Below are positions 34,511 to 46,672 of a stretch of DNA of 64,000 bases, piece by piece. The DNA comes from Heterodera schachtii (lineage: Eukaryota; Nematoda; Chromadorea; Rhabditida; Heteroderidae), in the NCBI GenBank assembly GCA_023374025.1, contig SIJG01000002.1, forward strand, positions 720,078 through 784,077. Reading direction: 5' to 3'. Below the pieces are notes generated by a model, which searched no databases, was not told the origin of the DNA, and saw only the letters and a list, made by a program, of their open reading frames with translations. The translations under genes and the position numbers were made by a program. Every line of letters begins with the position of its first letter. The stretch's first letter is position 1.

Positions 34511-36578
34511 CGTAAACATTTTGAGAAGGATTGAAAAGTGTTGCAAAAGGAAAGGAAGAAATAAGCAGGAAGAGTTTTGTGGAGGACCCAAAATTATATA
34601 TTATTTATTGATTAAACTATCCTTTTTTGTTTGAGTAAATTTTCTCATTTGAATTGGCTTGGCTTGATAAATTAGCCCGGATTTTAAGGCATATTCTTTT
34701 TTTCTTTTTGCCAAATACAATGGCCTTATACGCACGAAAAACGGATTTTAGCGATTCAAAATTTTTGCGTGAGGAAATCAATCAGCAGGATAAGTTCCGC
34801 TAAACGGGCAAGGGATCCCAATCACGTCCGGGCTCTAATATTTTACAAATCAGCCATTTTCTACATAAATAATTTTTTAATTTTTGGACACTACGTTATA
34901 TGTTTTGCACATTTTGGTAAATTTTTTATAGATTTTTGAGGATTTGTAAAATAATAATGACGGAATACGATCATTCATGTTAATTGGTTAAAACTGCAAA
35001 ACTATATATAGAAACCATTTATTAATTATCTATTTTTACACAAATCAATTTGATCAGAATCCAAGGATTCGCGTAAAATTAAGCAGTGTTTAAAATTGGC
35101 ATTTTTCTATTTTTTTTTCTCAGCTTAAACATTTACCTTCTTTTTTGGGAGTTTTCAGTGCTTTTTGCTGCCTAAAATAGTTAATATTTTTGTTGCCATT
35201 TCAACGTTTCCTTTTTTATACTTTTTCATGCCTATTTTGCGATTTTCCATACATAAAAATTGAATTTATTTGTATACGTACAAATAATTGATGCATCTAA
35301 ATTGTTTTTCAGAATTTTTTAATAATTTTAAGCGGTCAATAAGGATTTATTTTTCAGGTTGCCTCTTTGTATTTGAGAAAAATATTTTGGGGTCAGAATT
35401 TTGCTGAATGAAAAAAGGAAGAATTAAATTCAAATTTTCTCCGTTCTTTTCTGCCGTTTTAGGTCATAATTTTGCCGACATTTTATTGTGTCATCATTGA
35501 GCCCATAATTAATGTGACTCATTAGCAGCATAATTTTAAATTAAAATTCATCTTATTAATACTTAATAAATCATTTATATACTACTCCATTTCGTGTCCT
35601 TTTTTTAACCATTTTCTTTTTTATAAAAAGTTTTATCGCATTTTTGGTATGGAGGGGGAAAATTATTTTCAAATCTAATGTAATTTTGGCTCCATATTAT
35701 TTGTCACTGATCGTTTCCCGAAAATTTTTGGGGCCTCGGAATGCCATCCCTGGTGTGGGGCCCAACTAACGTAGACCGGTTTCTTATTCTTATTCCCTCC
35801 GGCCTCTTTGTTTTGCTTTTGGCATTCCGTCCCGAGTCTGATGGTGTAAATGCAGAAATTTTGTGGCACATATTGCTCAGTCACATGATTGGCCTTTTGT
35901 AGTTGATGTTTAAGTGTTTTTTCGGGAAGTAAGCGTTTCCTTAGCTAATTAATTCTCACCTCTAATTAAAGAATTGGTGAACTCGGATTAAAGGCTTTTT
36001 CAACAAAGAAAACGAAAGTAAATAAAAGTCCGTCTGTGTTGACAGGCGTCGCCGGTAGGCGTCAACACCGGGCCAACTGTGCGTCTCAATACATAAAGCG
36101 CAAATCCCATCCAAAAATTTGTAATTTTTTAAATCAAAATGTTAATAATATTGTGCCCATAATCAAATTGCATCCCAGATTTATTTTTAAATTTTTAGAA
36201 TATATGTCGATATTTAAAAAAAAACCTTGACTTGGACTCCTTGTTAGCCAGGATCTGGTTTTATGGAACCCAGGAAAATCCAAGCCCCAGGTCAAGCTCT
36301 GTTCTTAGGATTTTTTAAATTTTTTTTTCCAGATTTCAATAATCTTGGGGCGTAAAACCGGGGCGGATTCCAGGATTTGTAAATTTATAGGAATTTCTCA
36401 GATTTCTGTGCACTTAAATATGAAACAATCCCGCCCTTTCACGAAAAATTCTGTTGTCTCTTATTCTCGTGTTTTCAGAGTTTTTCGTCACTCATCAGCC
36501 TTTAAAGTTATAAAAATTATATAAATTTGCTTTTTAGGTGCGGTTTTTAAATCAAACGAATTTTTCTTGTAAATTACC
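34511..36578. other. Spacer upstream of the best BTB-BACK-MATH-MATH gene
   Basis: A copy of the dispersed repeat at 7720-8000 lies at 35360-35660. The 35675-35884 minus frame and 36036-36230 plus frame are short and unspliced with no family match. A GAATTGGTGAACTCGGATTA phrase at about 35970 resembles a decayed last MATH exon (ELVNSD.RLFQQRKRK-like) but is too degraded to call firmly. Confidence 0.45.
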
Positions 36579-39500
36579 ATGCCCAAAGCGGGAATTGCTG
36601 GGTTAAAGTCGATACTTAGCACGGGAGAGTATTCGGATGTGCACTTTTTGGTGGGCGACGGAGACGCAAAAGAGGCGAATTTTGAAAATAATAATTTAAA
36701 TTTTTTTTTATAAGTCAAATCTTTTTAAGCTTGTGCCAGCTCATAAAGGCATTTTGAAATTTGCTTCCGACGTTTTTGAGGCAATGTTCCGTTTTGAAGC
36801 CAACAAAGAACAAGGAGAAAATGGTAAAAAAATTATCGAAAAATAAATGATTAATTTTTTTTAAATTGATTCAATTAGTCTCTGCTAATTGCCCTACTAA
36901 TGTGGAGATCCCCGACGTTGAAGCAGCAGCGTTCAAAGTGATGTTGAGCTTCATTTACACGGAAGATTTAAGTGAATTGAATGGAGACAATGCAATGGCA
37001 GTGCTTTACGCCGGTGAATTTATTTTTTGGAAATAAAATTTATTAATTAGTAATTCCCTAATTAGCCAAAAAATACAATATCCCTGATTTGGCCGACGCA
37101 TCTTTGCAAATTCCAATCTCCGAATTGCGCAATGTTTTCTTTGCTTATGCCCAGGCTCTCCTTTTCGAATTAGAGGTGAGAAGGATAATTAAAATATGCC
37201 GAATAAATTAAATTATGAATCTGAACCTTTGGTTTTAAAATACCTTAAAGTTTTTTCAAAATTTTATATATTGATTAGTCAACGTAAAGCTACAAAATAA
37301 TATTGTTGACTTTAAGCAATTTATTTTTATTATTTTTATTTTAATACCCTCGATGAATTTTTACGAAATGACCTATCACCGGTGGCCTCGCTCCGTGTGT
37401 CCAGCCAGGCCTGGTTTTTAATTATTATTTTAGAACTTTGCTAATTATTGTTTGGCTTACATTGATACAAATATGGAAACTCTGGCCAAATCGGATTCAT
37501 TTTTGCAAATTGACCAAAAATTATTATGTGAAATTTTGGAACGTGAAGGATTGCAAATCAGTGGAGAAATTTCAATTTGGAATGCAGTAATATTACTTTA
37601 GAAAAATTCATTATTTCACCCTAATTTCCTTTTTTCGGCACTCCGTTGGGCTAATGCAAAATGCCATGAAAATGGCATTGATTGCTCGGCAGAGAATCGC
37701 CGTGCCATACTCGGTCCTGCGCTTTTCAAAATTCGCTTCCCAATATTATCACAAAACGAATTTTCGGAAAAAATTGGTAATAAATTATTGTGATTTCATA
37801 TTTTTTGTAATATTTTCGCCTAAATTAAAAAATATATATATAAATAATATTTTTTTATTTAAAAAATTTTGTCTTGAAAATTTGTTGGAAAAATTCAAGA
37901 ATAGGTGTAGTTCACCAAATCGTACAAATTATATACCAATCGATTCTTCTAGGTTTATAATGAAAGAATCCAAAAGAATTTTTATGCGAAAACAAATCCC
38001 TGAAGAGTTACAGACCCGGGACTGAAACCGCCAAATAGCTTTGGGACTGAACGCCATAAGCGCATGGAATTGCGACCAAATAGATACCAATCAATTCCTC
38101 ATGGTCTGCTAATCATGAATCCGAAGGAATTTTTGGATAAAAATGAAATTGAATAAAGTTATGGCTCCTCAAAATCGTTAAAAGAATTTTTAAACCAGTA
38201 GTCAGAAAATGGTAAAAGAACGTCAAATATAAAAGACTGAATTTAGCTTTTTGCGCTAAAAACCGCCGCACACTCGACTACGGCGGCCAGTAGGTGGGGC
38301 GAGACTCCGGGCTACGGAAGAAGTCCGCGCGTGACCCGCAGGCGGTTGACTGATTGGCGAAGGCCTTTCGGGCCCCCGCAGTCAACCGCCTGTGGCGCTC
38401 GTCAGACTTTTTCCTCCACCCTCCGTCTCGCCCCACTACTTGCTCCGTCTTCGCATGCTCCCTTTTGCGAAGTTCGAAAGCTGCAAGTGGTCTTAAGCGT
38501 TTTTTGGCTCACTTAAATTGGTTTTTTTTTATCACAGTCATTTTTAGAGGTTTTGAGACCCATAACTTTTGCCAATTTCATTTTTATCCAAAAATTCCTT
38601 CGGATTCATGATTAGCAGACCGTGAGGAATCGGTTGGTATCTATTTGGTCGCAATTCCATGCGTTTAAGGGTTTAGACGGTTCAGTCCCAAAGCCATTTG
38701 GCCATTTCAGTCCCGGGTCTGTAACTCTTCAGGGATTGGTTTCTGCAGAAAAATTCTTTCGGATTCTTCCATTATAAGCCTAGAGGAATCGATTGATACA
38801 TAATTTGTACGATTTGGTGAACTACCCCTATTCTTGAATTTTACCAATTTGTTAATTTTCGAAAAGAAAAAATTATTCTCACTTTTTCACAGTTCCGTCC
38901 GGCGTGTTAACAGCGGGCGAAGTGATTGGAGTGAAAAAGTACCATAATAACCCAAATGGCATTTCCGAAGGCATACTGTACCCGCTGCCTTTTCCGAGTC
39001 GGAAACGAATTCGCACCTTTGGGATAATTTCTATGGACATTGAAAAAGTGTCGCAATTTGCACTTGAGGCGTTTGGAAGCAGTCGGTACAGCGAAAAATT
39101 GTACATAAATGGATTTCAATTGGAAATATTGGCACAAATAAAGATGCAATATCGACGCACTTATGTGAAATGGTTGGGCATTTATCTTTTGTGCACCGCT
39201 TCCGAAAAAGGTACTAATTAACTGTTAAACTAGCGCTAATTAACAAAAATAATTAACATCCATTAAGATTCTCAATGGCATTGCCGCGTTCGTTCGGCAA
39301 CTTTTCGAATTATCTCTCAAAAAAACGGAACAGAGAATTTCATTGGGATAATTATTGATCGTGTTTTCAATAATAAATCGACCAAAATGGGATTGCCAAA
39401 TTTCATTTCATTTGAGGTGAGTGCCAAAAATAAAATTACTATAACCCTACGGTTTGACTAACCAAAGATTCTAAATTATTTTATTTAGTTTAAAAAAATT

Positions 39501-40266
39501 TTCTAACTGAAAAATTAATAAATTAACTAATAATACTTCGAACATTGACAACTTAATACAGCTAACAAGAAAAAATTAAGTCATTTAAATTAAGGAATTG
39601 ATGGACCCGAGCAATGGATTTTATGATAAAAGCAAAGACAAAATGACATTGGCCATTGATGTCACAACAGTTGATGGACCAAAAAAGGACAAATTAATTT
39701 TGGATCAAAACAAATCCAATGGAACACTTTTTATGGACATAGAAAAAGTGTCGGAATTTGCGCGAGAAGCCATTTGGAGTGAACGAAAAAGCAAAACTGT
39801 GTATATCAATGGATTGCCGTGGGAAATTGTGGCACAAATAAATCACAGGAAGGAAGGCACTGACAATGAGAAATGTTTGAGCATTTTCCTTTTGTGTTCC
39901 GCTTACAATGATGGTGCAAATTAAATATTTATTAATAATAATATTAATTAATTTGCATTGCGCAGAAAATTGGAGTTGCAAATGTTTTGGAACATTTCGA
40001 GTTGTTTCACAAAAGAGCGATATGGCGGATTACCGAAAAGAGTTTAATGATCAATTGTTAAACAATAGAACGCCCAGCAGGGGATATGCCAATGTCATTT
40101 CATTTGCTGTGAGTGAAAATTCGCTTAATTGATCCAATTATGGACAATTAAGGAACTGATGGACCCCAGCAAAGGATTTTACAACAAAAGCGAAGACAAA
40201 GTGACATTGGCCATTGATTTTACTGTGGAAGAAGCAAAAACGGAGGAAAATGATAATCAATTTTAA
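36579..40266 (+). CDS. BTB-BACK-MATH-MATH protein, 589 aa, likely Cullin-3 adaptor type
   Basis: Eleven exons: 36579-36674, 36730-36823, 36879-37013, 37066-37175, 37434-37586, 37638-37776, 38893-39210, 39268-39416, 39595-39913, 39966-40108 and 40153-40266. They sum to 1770 nt with all phases consistent. BTB is about residues 14-110 (STGEYSDVHFLVGDGD, FEAMFRFEA, FKVMLSFIYTEDLSELNGDN). BACK is about 115-240 (NIPDLADASLQIPISELRNV, FANYCLAYID, ALRWANAKCHENGIDCSAEN). MATH1 is about 280-415 and MATH2 about 435-570; each has the DIEKVS.FA start, a W/L-E-I-.-AQI strand, ATFRI/VSQK and NFISF. Family knowledge: BTB binds Cullin-3 and MATH binds substrate; acting here as such an adaptor is inference. 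Oddities: intron 1 has a GC donor; the exon 6 acceptor reads TTTTCG, not AG; intron 6 holds a 970-bp foldback element. If the CG acceptor is not used, the gene is defective. Confidence 0.8.
37880..38852. mobile_element. Foldback element in intron 6 of the BTB-BACK-MATH-MATH gene
   Basis: Arms of about 280 bp (37880-38160 and 38572-38852) are reverse complements. Landmarks are AATTCAAGAATAGG(T/G)GTAGTT, CAGACCCGGGACTGAAA and GAATCCGAAGGAATTTTTGG. The GC-rich centre (38265-38460) forms a second inverted pair, CCGCAGGCGGTTGACTG with CAGTCAACCGCCTGTGG, plus a GTGGGGCGAGAC / GTCTCGCCCCAC pair. No transposase frame is present. It lies within the intron and leaves both splice sites intact, so it may be tolerated. 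Confidence 0.85.
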
Positions 40267-42180
40267 CTTTTTTTTTTGATTGAAACCATTCTTAATTGAC
40301 TGATCATTTTGTGCTTTTATTTATTCAGAATTTTTTTTGGAACCAGAAATTTGGGAACAGGGAATTTTGGGCTTATTAAATTAAAAATTGAAAAACTATT
40401 ACTAATTACGCTATGATTTCATTCATTAATAATCCAAGCTGCGCTTAAAAATTTATATTTAAAATATTGAAACCTGACAATTTTATTATTTAGTCAATTT
40501 GTACAGCTGTTTAACGTGGTGTCAGATGTTTACTAATTTCGGCTTAGTTTAAACCCGAATACACGGTTATTTGGTCCCGAAAATTTCAAGATCCGTCTAA
40601 TTTGATTTAAACGTATAAATTTTAAATCTTCAGCCGATTGAGCCTTGTAATGATACAAATAATACATTGCATGACATTGGCATATGAAAAATCAAAAAAA
40701 AAACAACAACAAAAGAAAGTGAATGGTGCCCCAACTCTTTTCGAAAAAAATTCCAAAATTTTTTTCTCGAAGCAAAGTCATTTTAGGGGTTTTCACGGTC
40801 GGAGAATCCGATTCTTACATCCATTTGGACCAATTCGAACCAGTGATGCCAACCCAAACCCGAGACCCGAAACCCGAGGTTTTTCTCGACCCGAAACCCG
40901 AACCCGAAATTTTTCGAGTTTCATAAAATAATAGATTTCGTTTTTCTGGGGTTTTCTCAAAAACCGCAAAAATATCAAAATATTTATCAATGTATTGATA
41001 AAACTTGAATAAATATTTTAATGACAAATTGTTTTTTATTGTGGAATTGACGTTAATATGAAACTTTTCTAACAGATAAATTAATAATTTGTTGAAAATT
41101 TTCGACGGATACCAAAATTATGTTAAAATTATTTTTTAAGCTTAAAAAAAAATTTAATTAAGACATTGATTTCATGTTAGGCCAATTACATGTTTTAAAT
41201 TTTTTTTATTAATGACATTAACAGTCTAAACCAGGGATGGCACGGAATTCCGAGATTTCCGACATTTTTGGGTCTGTATTCCTACTTCTAACTTCCGAAA
41301 AATTTAGGATGCCTTGGGGTTCCATCCCTGGTCTAAACCAGTGATGTTGATCTTTTCGTATTTCGTGTTCGTATTTTTCGTCTTTTTAGGGCATTTCGTG
41401 TTCGTATTTCGTATTTACTGTACGGCTTAAATGAACTGTGTCCCAGGATTTGATTGCGACTATTTTCACATTATATTTTTTACCCATAAAATATAATTTA
41501 CACCTAAAGCCCTTTTAATGATAAATCCCAACAAATTGAGAGGAACGGTACTGACAAGAAGCAAGAACTTTAATACATTAGTAAGAATTGTAGGGTGGCA
41601 TCTGTGAGAAAAATTATTGTTTAACAAATTGGGAAAGAGTAAAAAGGTTGTAGAGAAAAATTCTTATTTACCAATCCTTACAAATAATTTAGCTTAGACT
41701 TACAAATTTTTATCTAACTTTGAATCTTTCTTTAATTTTTACCCCTATTAATCTCCACACATTCACTAAATAAAATTTCATTTTCATATTTGTAGACACT
41801 TCTTAAAACAAACAAATCATTTTTCAAAATTTAATAATTGAATTTTGTTAGCACTAAAATTAATAAACAATTAACTTTTAAGTACAAAACTAACTAACAA
41901 ATTGAGCAAATCTCAAAAACATTGCTTAAACTTCGTCCAAAAAATTCAAAAACATTGATCTAACAAATAAGCCAAGGACAAGTGGTTTATTGTTAGTAAG
42001 CAGACTGTGGAAAATTTTTTTTTATAACCCGATACTCGAGAAAAAGAAAAAAGCAGCTTTAATAAATCCGTAAATCAATATTGTAAAACCCAAATGATAA
42101 ACAATAAGAAACATGCAAAAACAGGTCCATAGGATGATAAGCAAATTAAGAGAGTTTTCGCAGATCACCACATTGGATAT
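40267..42180. other. Gene-free interval between convergent family genes
   Basis: Holds CCCGAAACCCGAGACCC-type repeat at about 40850-40920, and TTCGTATTTCGTGTTCGTATT repeats at about 41355-41425. The rest is A/T-rich, and I see no supported exon. The flanking plus-strand and minus-strand family genes converge on it. Confidence 0.5.
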
Positions 42181-45100
42181 TTATGAATTGTCCTCCGTTT
42201 TTGCTTCTTTCACGGTAACATCAATGGCCAATGTCACTTTGTCCTCATTTTTGTCGTAAAAGCCTTTGGCTGGGTCCATCAGTTCCTTAATTGATCATAA
42301 TTGGGTCAATTAAGGGAATGTTTAATTGTCACTCACAGCAAAGGAAATGAAATTGTCATATCCCCAGGTAGAGTTCGATTTGCTGTTAAAAGTTCTTTCT
42401 TCGCTGAATTTTCTACAATAATCTCCCGTGTTGCTTTTTTGCGAGACAATTCGAAGAGTTGCCAAACATTTGCATTCCCAAGTTTTGTCTAAATGACAAT
42501 TAATTATTAATTACTTTATTAATTAGCATTTAATTTGCACCTTCTTTTGGAGCATCACACAAAAGATAAATGCCCAACCATTTCTCTTCATTGTCAGTGC
42601 TTCCTTTTTTCTTTTTAATTTCTGCCCATATTTTCCATGGAAATCCTCCGATGTGAATAGCTTCGCTTCTACGTTCACTCCCTTTGATTTCTCGCGCAAA
42701 TTCCGACAAATTTTCAATTTCCATCGAAAGTGTCCCATTGGATTTGTTGGGATTAGAAAGAAATTTCTCCATTTTTTCATCTTTCACTGTGACATCGATG
42801 GTCAATGTCACTTTGTCCTCTTCTCTGTCGTAAAAGTCCATTAATTCCTTAATTAACCATAATTATAACAATTTAGGAAATATGTACAATTAGCACTCAC
42901 TGCAAAAGTAATGAAATTATTGAATCCCCATCCATATGATTTATTGTCAAAAACCCTGCCACAAAGTTTCCCAATGGAATTCTCCGCTTCGGTCTTTTCC
43001 GAAGCAATTCGAAGTGTTGCAGAAAAAACGCATTTCGATGGTTTCCCTAAAATATTAAAAAAATAATAATTTTTAATTTTTTCAATTTATTAAAATTGTA
43101 CCTTCTTTTGCATTGCACCATAAGTAAAATCCCAAACATTTCTTCTCATCAGTACCGTCTATCTTTCTTATTTCTGCTTCAATTTTCCATGCCAATCCTT
43201 TTATCTCCACGGCATCACTTAAGCGTCTACTCCCGACAGTCTTTCCCGCAAATTCCGATATTTTTTCAATTTCCAACGCGAGTGGCACCCTTCGGTTGCC
43301 CTTGACTTTGTTACAATTAAAAATTCGTCCATGGCTTGGGAATTTCAACGAGTACAGCCCGGGAATTCCATGAAGATACAGAAACGGATGGGCATTGAAC
43401 TGATAAATGCCGAGCAATTCTTCCATAGTTAATACACCGGATGGAACTGAAAAATCCAAAAATTTATTATTCTGTAGGCAACAGTTTTTTTCGGCCAGTT
43501 TTCCCATAAATTGGAAAAATTCTGACCCCCCTGTCCATGTAAGAAATTCAAGCATTAAAATCTAAATTTCATATCGACCAAAATAAATTCTACTGACCGT
43601 TTCCAATTATTACCCATGGGGTTATTTTTCAACCTCCTCAGAACGGGGGGATAATTGGAGACTGGGGGATAATTAGAAAAAATACGGTAATTTTCGATTT
43701 CAAAATTTTTACCGACGCATTTGGCAAAAATCTCCTCATGGATATTTGGTAAACGAATTTTGAACAATGCCGGACCAAGAAAAGAACGACGATTTCCCGA
43801 GGAGCATTCAATGCCATTCTGACGACATTTTTCATCGGCCCAACGGAGTGCCTAAATAGAAAAAACGAAACCAAAATTAAAAAAATGCAAATTAAATAAT
43901 TAAATTGAAATTACAATTTTCCAAATTTCAAATTCATCGCTGAGTAACAAACGATCACAATCGAGAAGCACACACAACATTTTCTGATCAATTTGTAAAA
44001 AGTCCTCTGATCCAAACAATTGCACCGCATTTTGACAAATGGAACGCAAACATTTGAAGGAAAAATTCCTTAAAAATTGCTTACACTTGGATCATAAATC
44101 TCACATAATTTCGCCGAGTTTCGAACTCACCGAACCCAAATTCGAACAATTATTAAAAATAAATTTGTTTTTCTCACCTCCAAGTCGAAAAGTAGAGCCT
44201 GGGCATACGCAAAGAAAACATTGCGCAATTCGGAGATTGGAATTTGCAAAGATGCGTCGACCAAACGAGGGATGTTGTACTTTTTGGCTAATTTACAAAC
44301 TAATTAATTAATTAATTTAAAAAATATTCACCCGCGTGGAGTACAGCCATTGCATTGTCTCCGTTCAATTCGCTCAAATCATCCGTGTAAATGAAGCTCA
44401 ACATTATTTTGAACGCTGCTGGTTCAACGTCGGGGACCTCCACAACAGGACAACTAGCAGAGACTAATTGAAATAGTAATTAGGGCAATTAGCAGAGACT
44501 AAGTGAAAATTTTAAAAAGTAGAAAAAAACAACAGAGGTGAGGCTAGTCCAATATACATATGTATTAATTTGCTTATGTGTTCACATAATTCATCCCTTT
44601 TTTCTTACTATTTCCTGCATTGGTGCCATTTGAATTTTCTTTGTCCGTTTGGAACATCGCCTCAAAAACATTCGAAGAAGCAATAAGAATGACTTTGTGA
44701 GCATGCACAAGCTTAAATTTAATCAGAATATTTTACCGTAATTAATTGTCTAAAAATGACATAGCTAATTATATCGTATTAATTGTTTGTTTAATTAATG
44801 AACTTGCCTCTTTTTTGTCACTTTGCCCAACCAAAAAATGCGCATCGGCACCTTTGGCCGTGCTCAGCAACAATTTCATTCGATCCGCCAAAGTGTCCGG
44901 CTTGGCCATGCCCATTTTGTGTCCACCGTCTACGGCAAAAAATTTAACAAATTAATAATATGCAAAAAAAATAATAATTTGAAAATTCTAATATAATCTT
45001 CAAATGTACAGTCAAAGAATTTTCTACCGTATCCACCATGTGAAGACATTTTTTGCATCCGTTCCATTTCTGTAATTCGCATTTGTTGCAATTCCTCGGT

Positions 45101-45248
45101 TGGCGTCAGACTTTCATTTTGACACGCTGCTAAAGGTAAATTTGAACTTCTTAGTCAACCATTTAACTATATTATTAATCCAATTAATTGATTAATTACC
45201 CTGATCAGCTGTAAATTCAGTAATTGTTGAATTTGGTGAAAAAGACAT
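42181..45248 (-). CDS. BTB-BACK-MATH-MATH protein with N-terminal extension, about 654 aa, one frameshift
   Basis: Thirteen exons on the minus strand: 45248-45200, 45129-45028, 44929-44808, 44711-44609, 44463-44332, 44287-44178, 44068-43915, 43851-43713, 43446-43102, 43046-42901, 42847-42541, 42488-42337 and 42285-42181. The two leading exons add MSFSPNSTITEFTADQ and a segment with LTPTEELQQMRITEMERMQK, a short acidic/helical extension absent from the plus-strand gene. BTB: TLADRMKLLLSTAKGADAHF, FEAMFQTDKEN, FKIMLSFIYTDDLSELNGDN. BACK: NIPRLVDASLQIPISELRNV, ALRWADEKCRQNGIECSSGN. MATH1 runs from VPSGVLTMEELLGIYQFNAH to NNFITFA; MATH2 ends DNFISFA / ELMDPAKGFYDKNEDKVTLA and KTEDNS-stop. Intron 3 has a GC donor. 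Exon 7 has 154 nt instead of 153, a +1 shift near its acceptor: sequencing error, unusual acceptor or disabling mutation. A TTTTAG acceptor 5' of the ATG could be a 5'UTR or trans-splice site. Confidence 0.75.
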
Positions 45249-46672
45249 AAGCGACCAATAATCACAAAAGTCAAATTTATGAATTCCTAAAATAATAATT
45301 CTTTTATATTTTATAAAAATGAACTAGAAGAATTAAATGATGAAAGATGGGATGGTTCACTTACATTATGATGGATGGCGAGCACATAAAATAATAATTC
45401 ACGGCAAAACGGTGACCCAAAAAAAGAAACAAATTTGAATTGGATTTTGCTTATCCCCCCATATTCCAATTGATTTTTATTTCAGCAAAATGATGACCCA
45501 AAAATCTGGTAAAAGATTTTCTCAAAAGAAATATTTATCACAATGTGCAACAGATAGAGAATTTTGTTAACAATTACGGGCTGCGTCCTCATCGTCGGAG
45601 TGGGGAAATGTCGGGGTCGAAGGAGGCTCAAGAAAATTTTTTGAAAAATAAAAATGTATAAAGAAATTTAGAGAATACTTTAAAAATTTTTGATTAAAAT
45701 AATTTTAAAAGAAAAATTCATAAAATTTTAAAAATATGTGATTTTTCCATAACATAAAAATACCAAAAAAAAATTATAAAAAAGAATAAATAAGGAAGAG
45801 TTCAATGAATGAATGAAACTTGCGACAATTCATCTGAACATATTTTATTATTTTTTTAAATAAATTTTTGGTCATTTAAAAAAAATTAATCTTAAAATAG
45901 CTAATACGGCTACGCCATGTGTAACAATTCTTAATCACATTTTTACGAAAAAGTTGCACAAAAAATATCATGATACAAAAAAATCAAAGGTGCCAATGCA
46001 ACAACAATAAGTGAAATTGTAGGGAGCGTTTTCATTATTTAAAAAAGAATATTATCATCGGTTTTCAGCTATAAAATTTGAAAACACTTCTGCTAAAAAA
46101 TTTGAAATAAAGTATTTTCTAACCATGAAATCAATTAGCTAACAAGAAATAATTTAGATAATCAAATTGTTCATCAAGAAGAACCTGCCAAAATGATATA
46201 AAATAGCAATGTAAGTTGATCAAAAAATTTAAATTTATTAGCCACGAAATTTAGGGTGGGAGAAAAATTTTTGTTAAAATATTAAAGTTGTAAAGTAATT
46301 TTTATCAAAATCCCTTCAAAAAATGATTTACCGTGAAAAAAGCTTCAAAATAATTTTTTAAGTGTAAGTCAAATGAAAAACAATAAAATAATTATTGATA
46401 TAAAAAAACATAAAATATTCTTTACTCCGTCTCATCGTCATTCATTTATCTGTTTTCTGAATATTTTATGTAAATTTCTTAAATTTTTCATCATATTACT
46501 CAATTAGAGATGTGCGAGAGTTCAAGAAAAATTTGGAATTTAGATAATGAACAAGGTATCACAAAGTTCCCTTAATTTCTAGAAATTCGAAAAAAAAATT
46601 AAATTAACTCTACAAGAAGCTTCTCAGTGTGGATTCTCGACAAAAAAAGCATTTCTCGCATGGTCTCTAATA
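45249..46672. other. Spacer between two minus-strand family genes
   Basis: Contains an inverted copy of the CATAATTTTGCCG-type dispersed repeat (about 45360-45640, with GCAAAATGATGACCCAAAA and GAAATGTCGGGGTC). The rest is A/T-rich without exons. It would include the upstream region of the 42181-45248 gene; no promoter motif is evident. Confidence 0.45.

Noticed and set aside
35675..35884. 69-codon minus frame MTEQYVPQNFCIYTIRL
   Set aside because: No splice context and no recognised domain; adjoining DNA is dispersed repeat.
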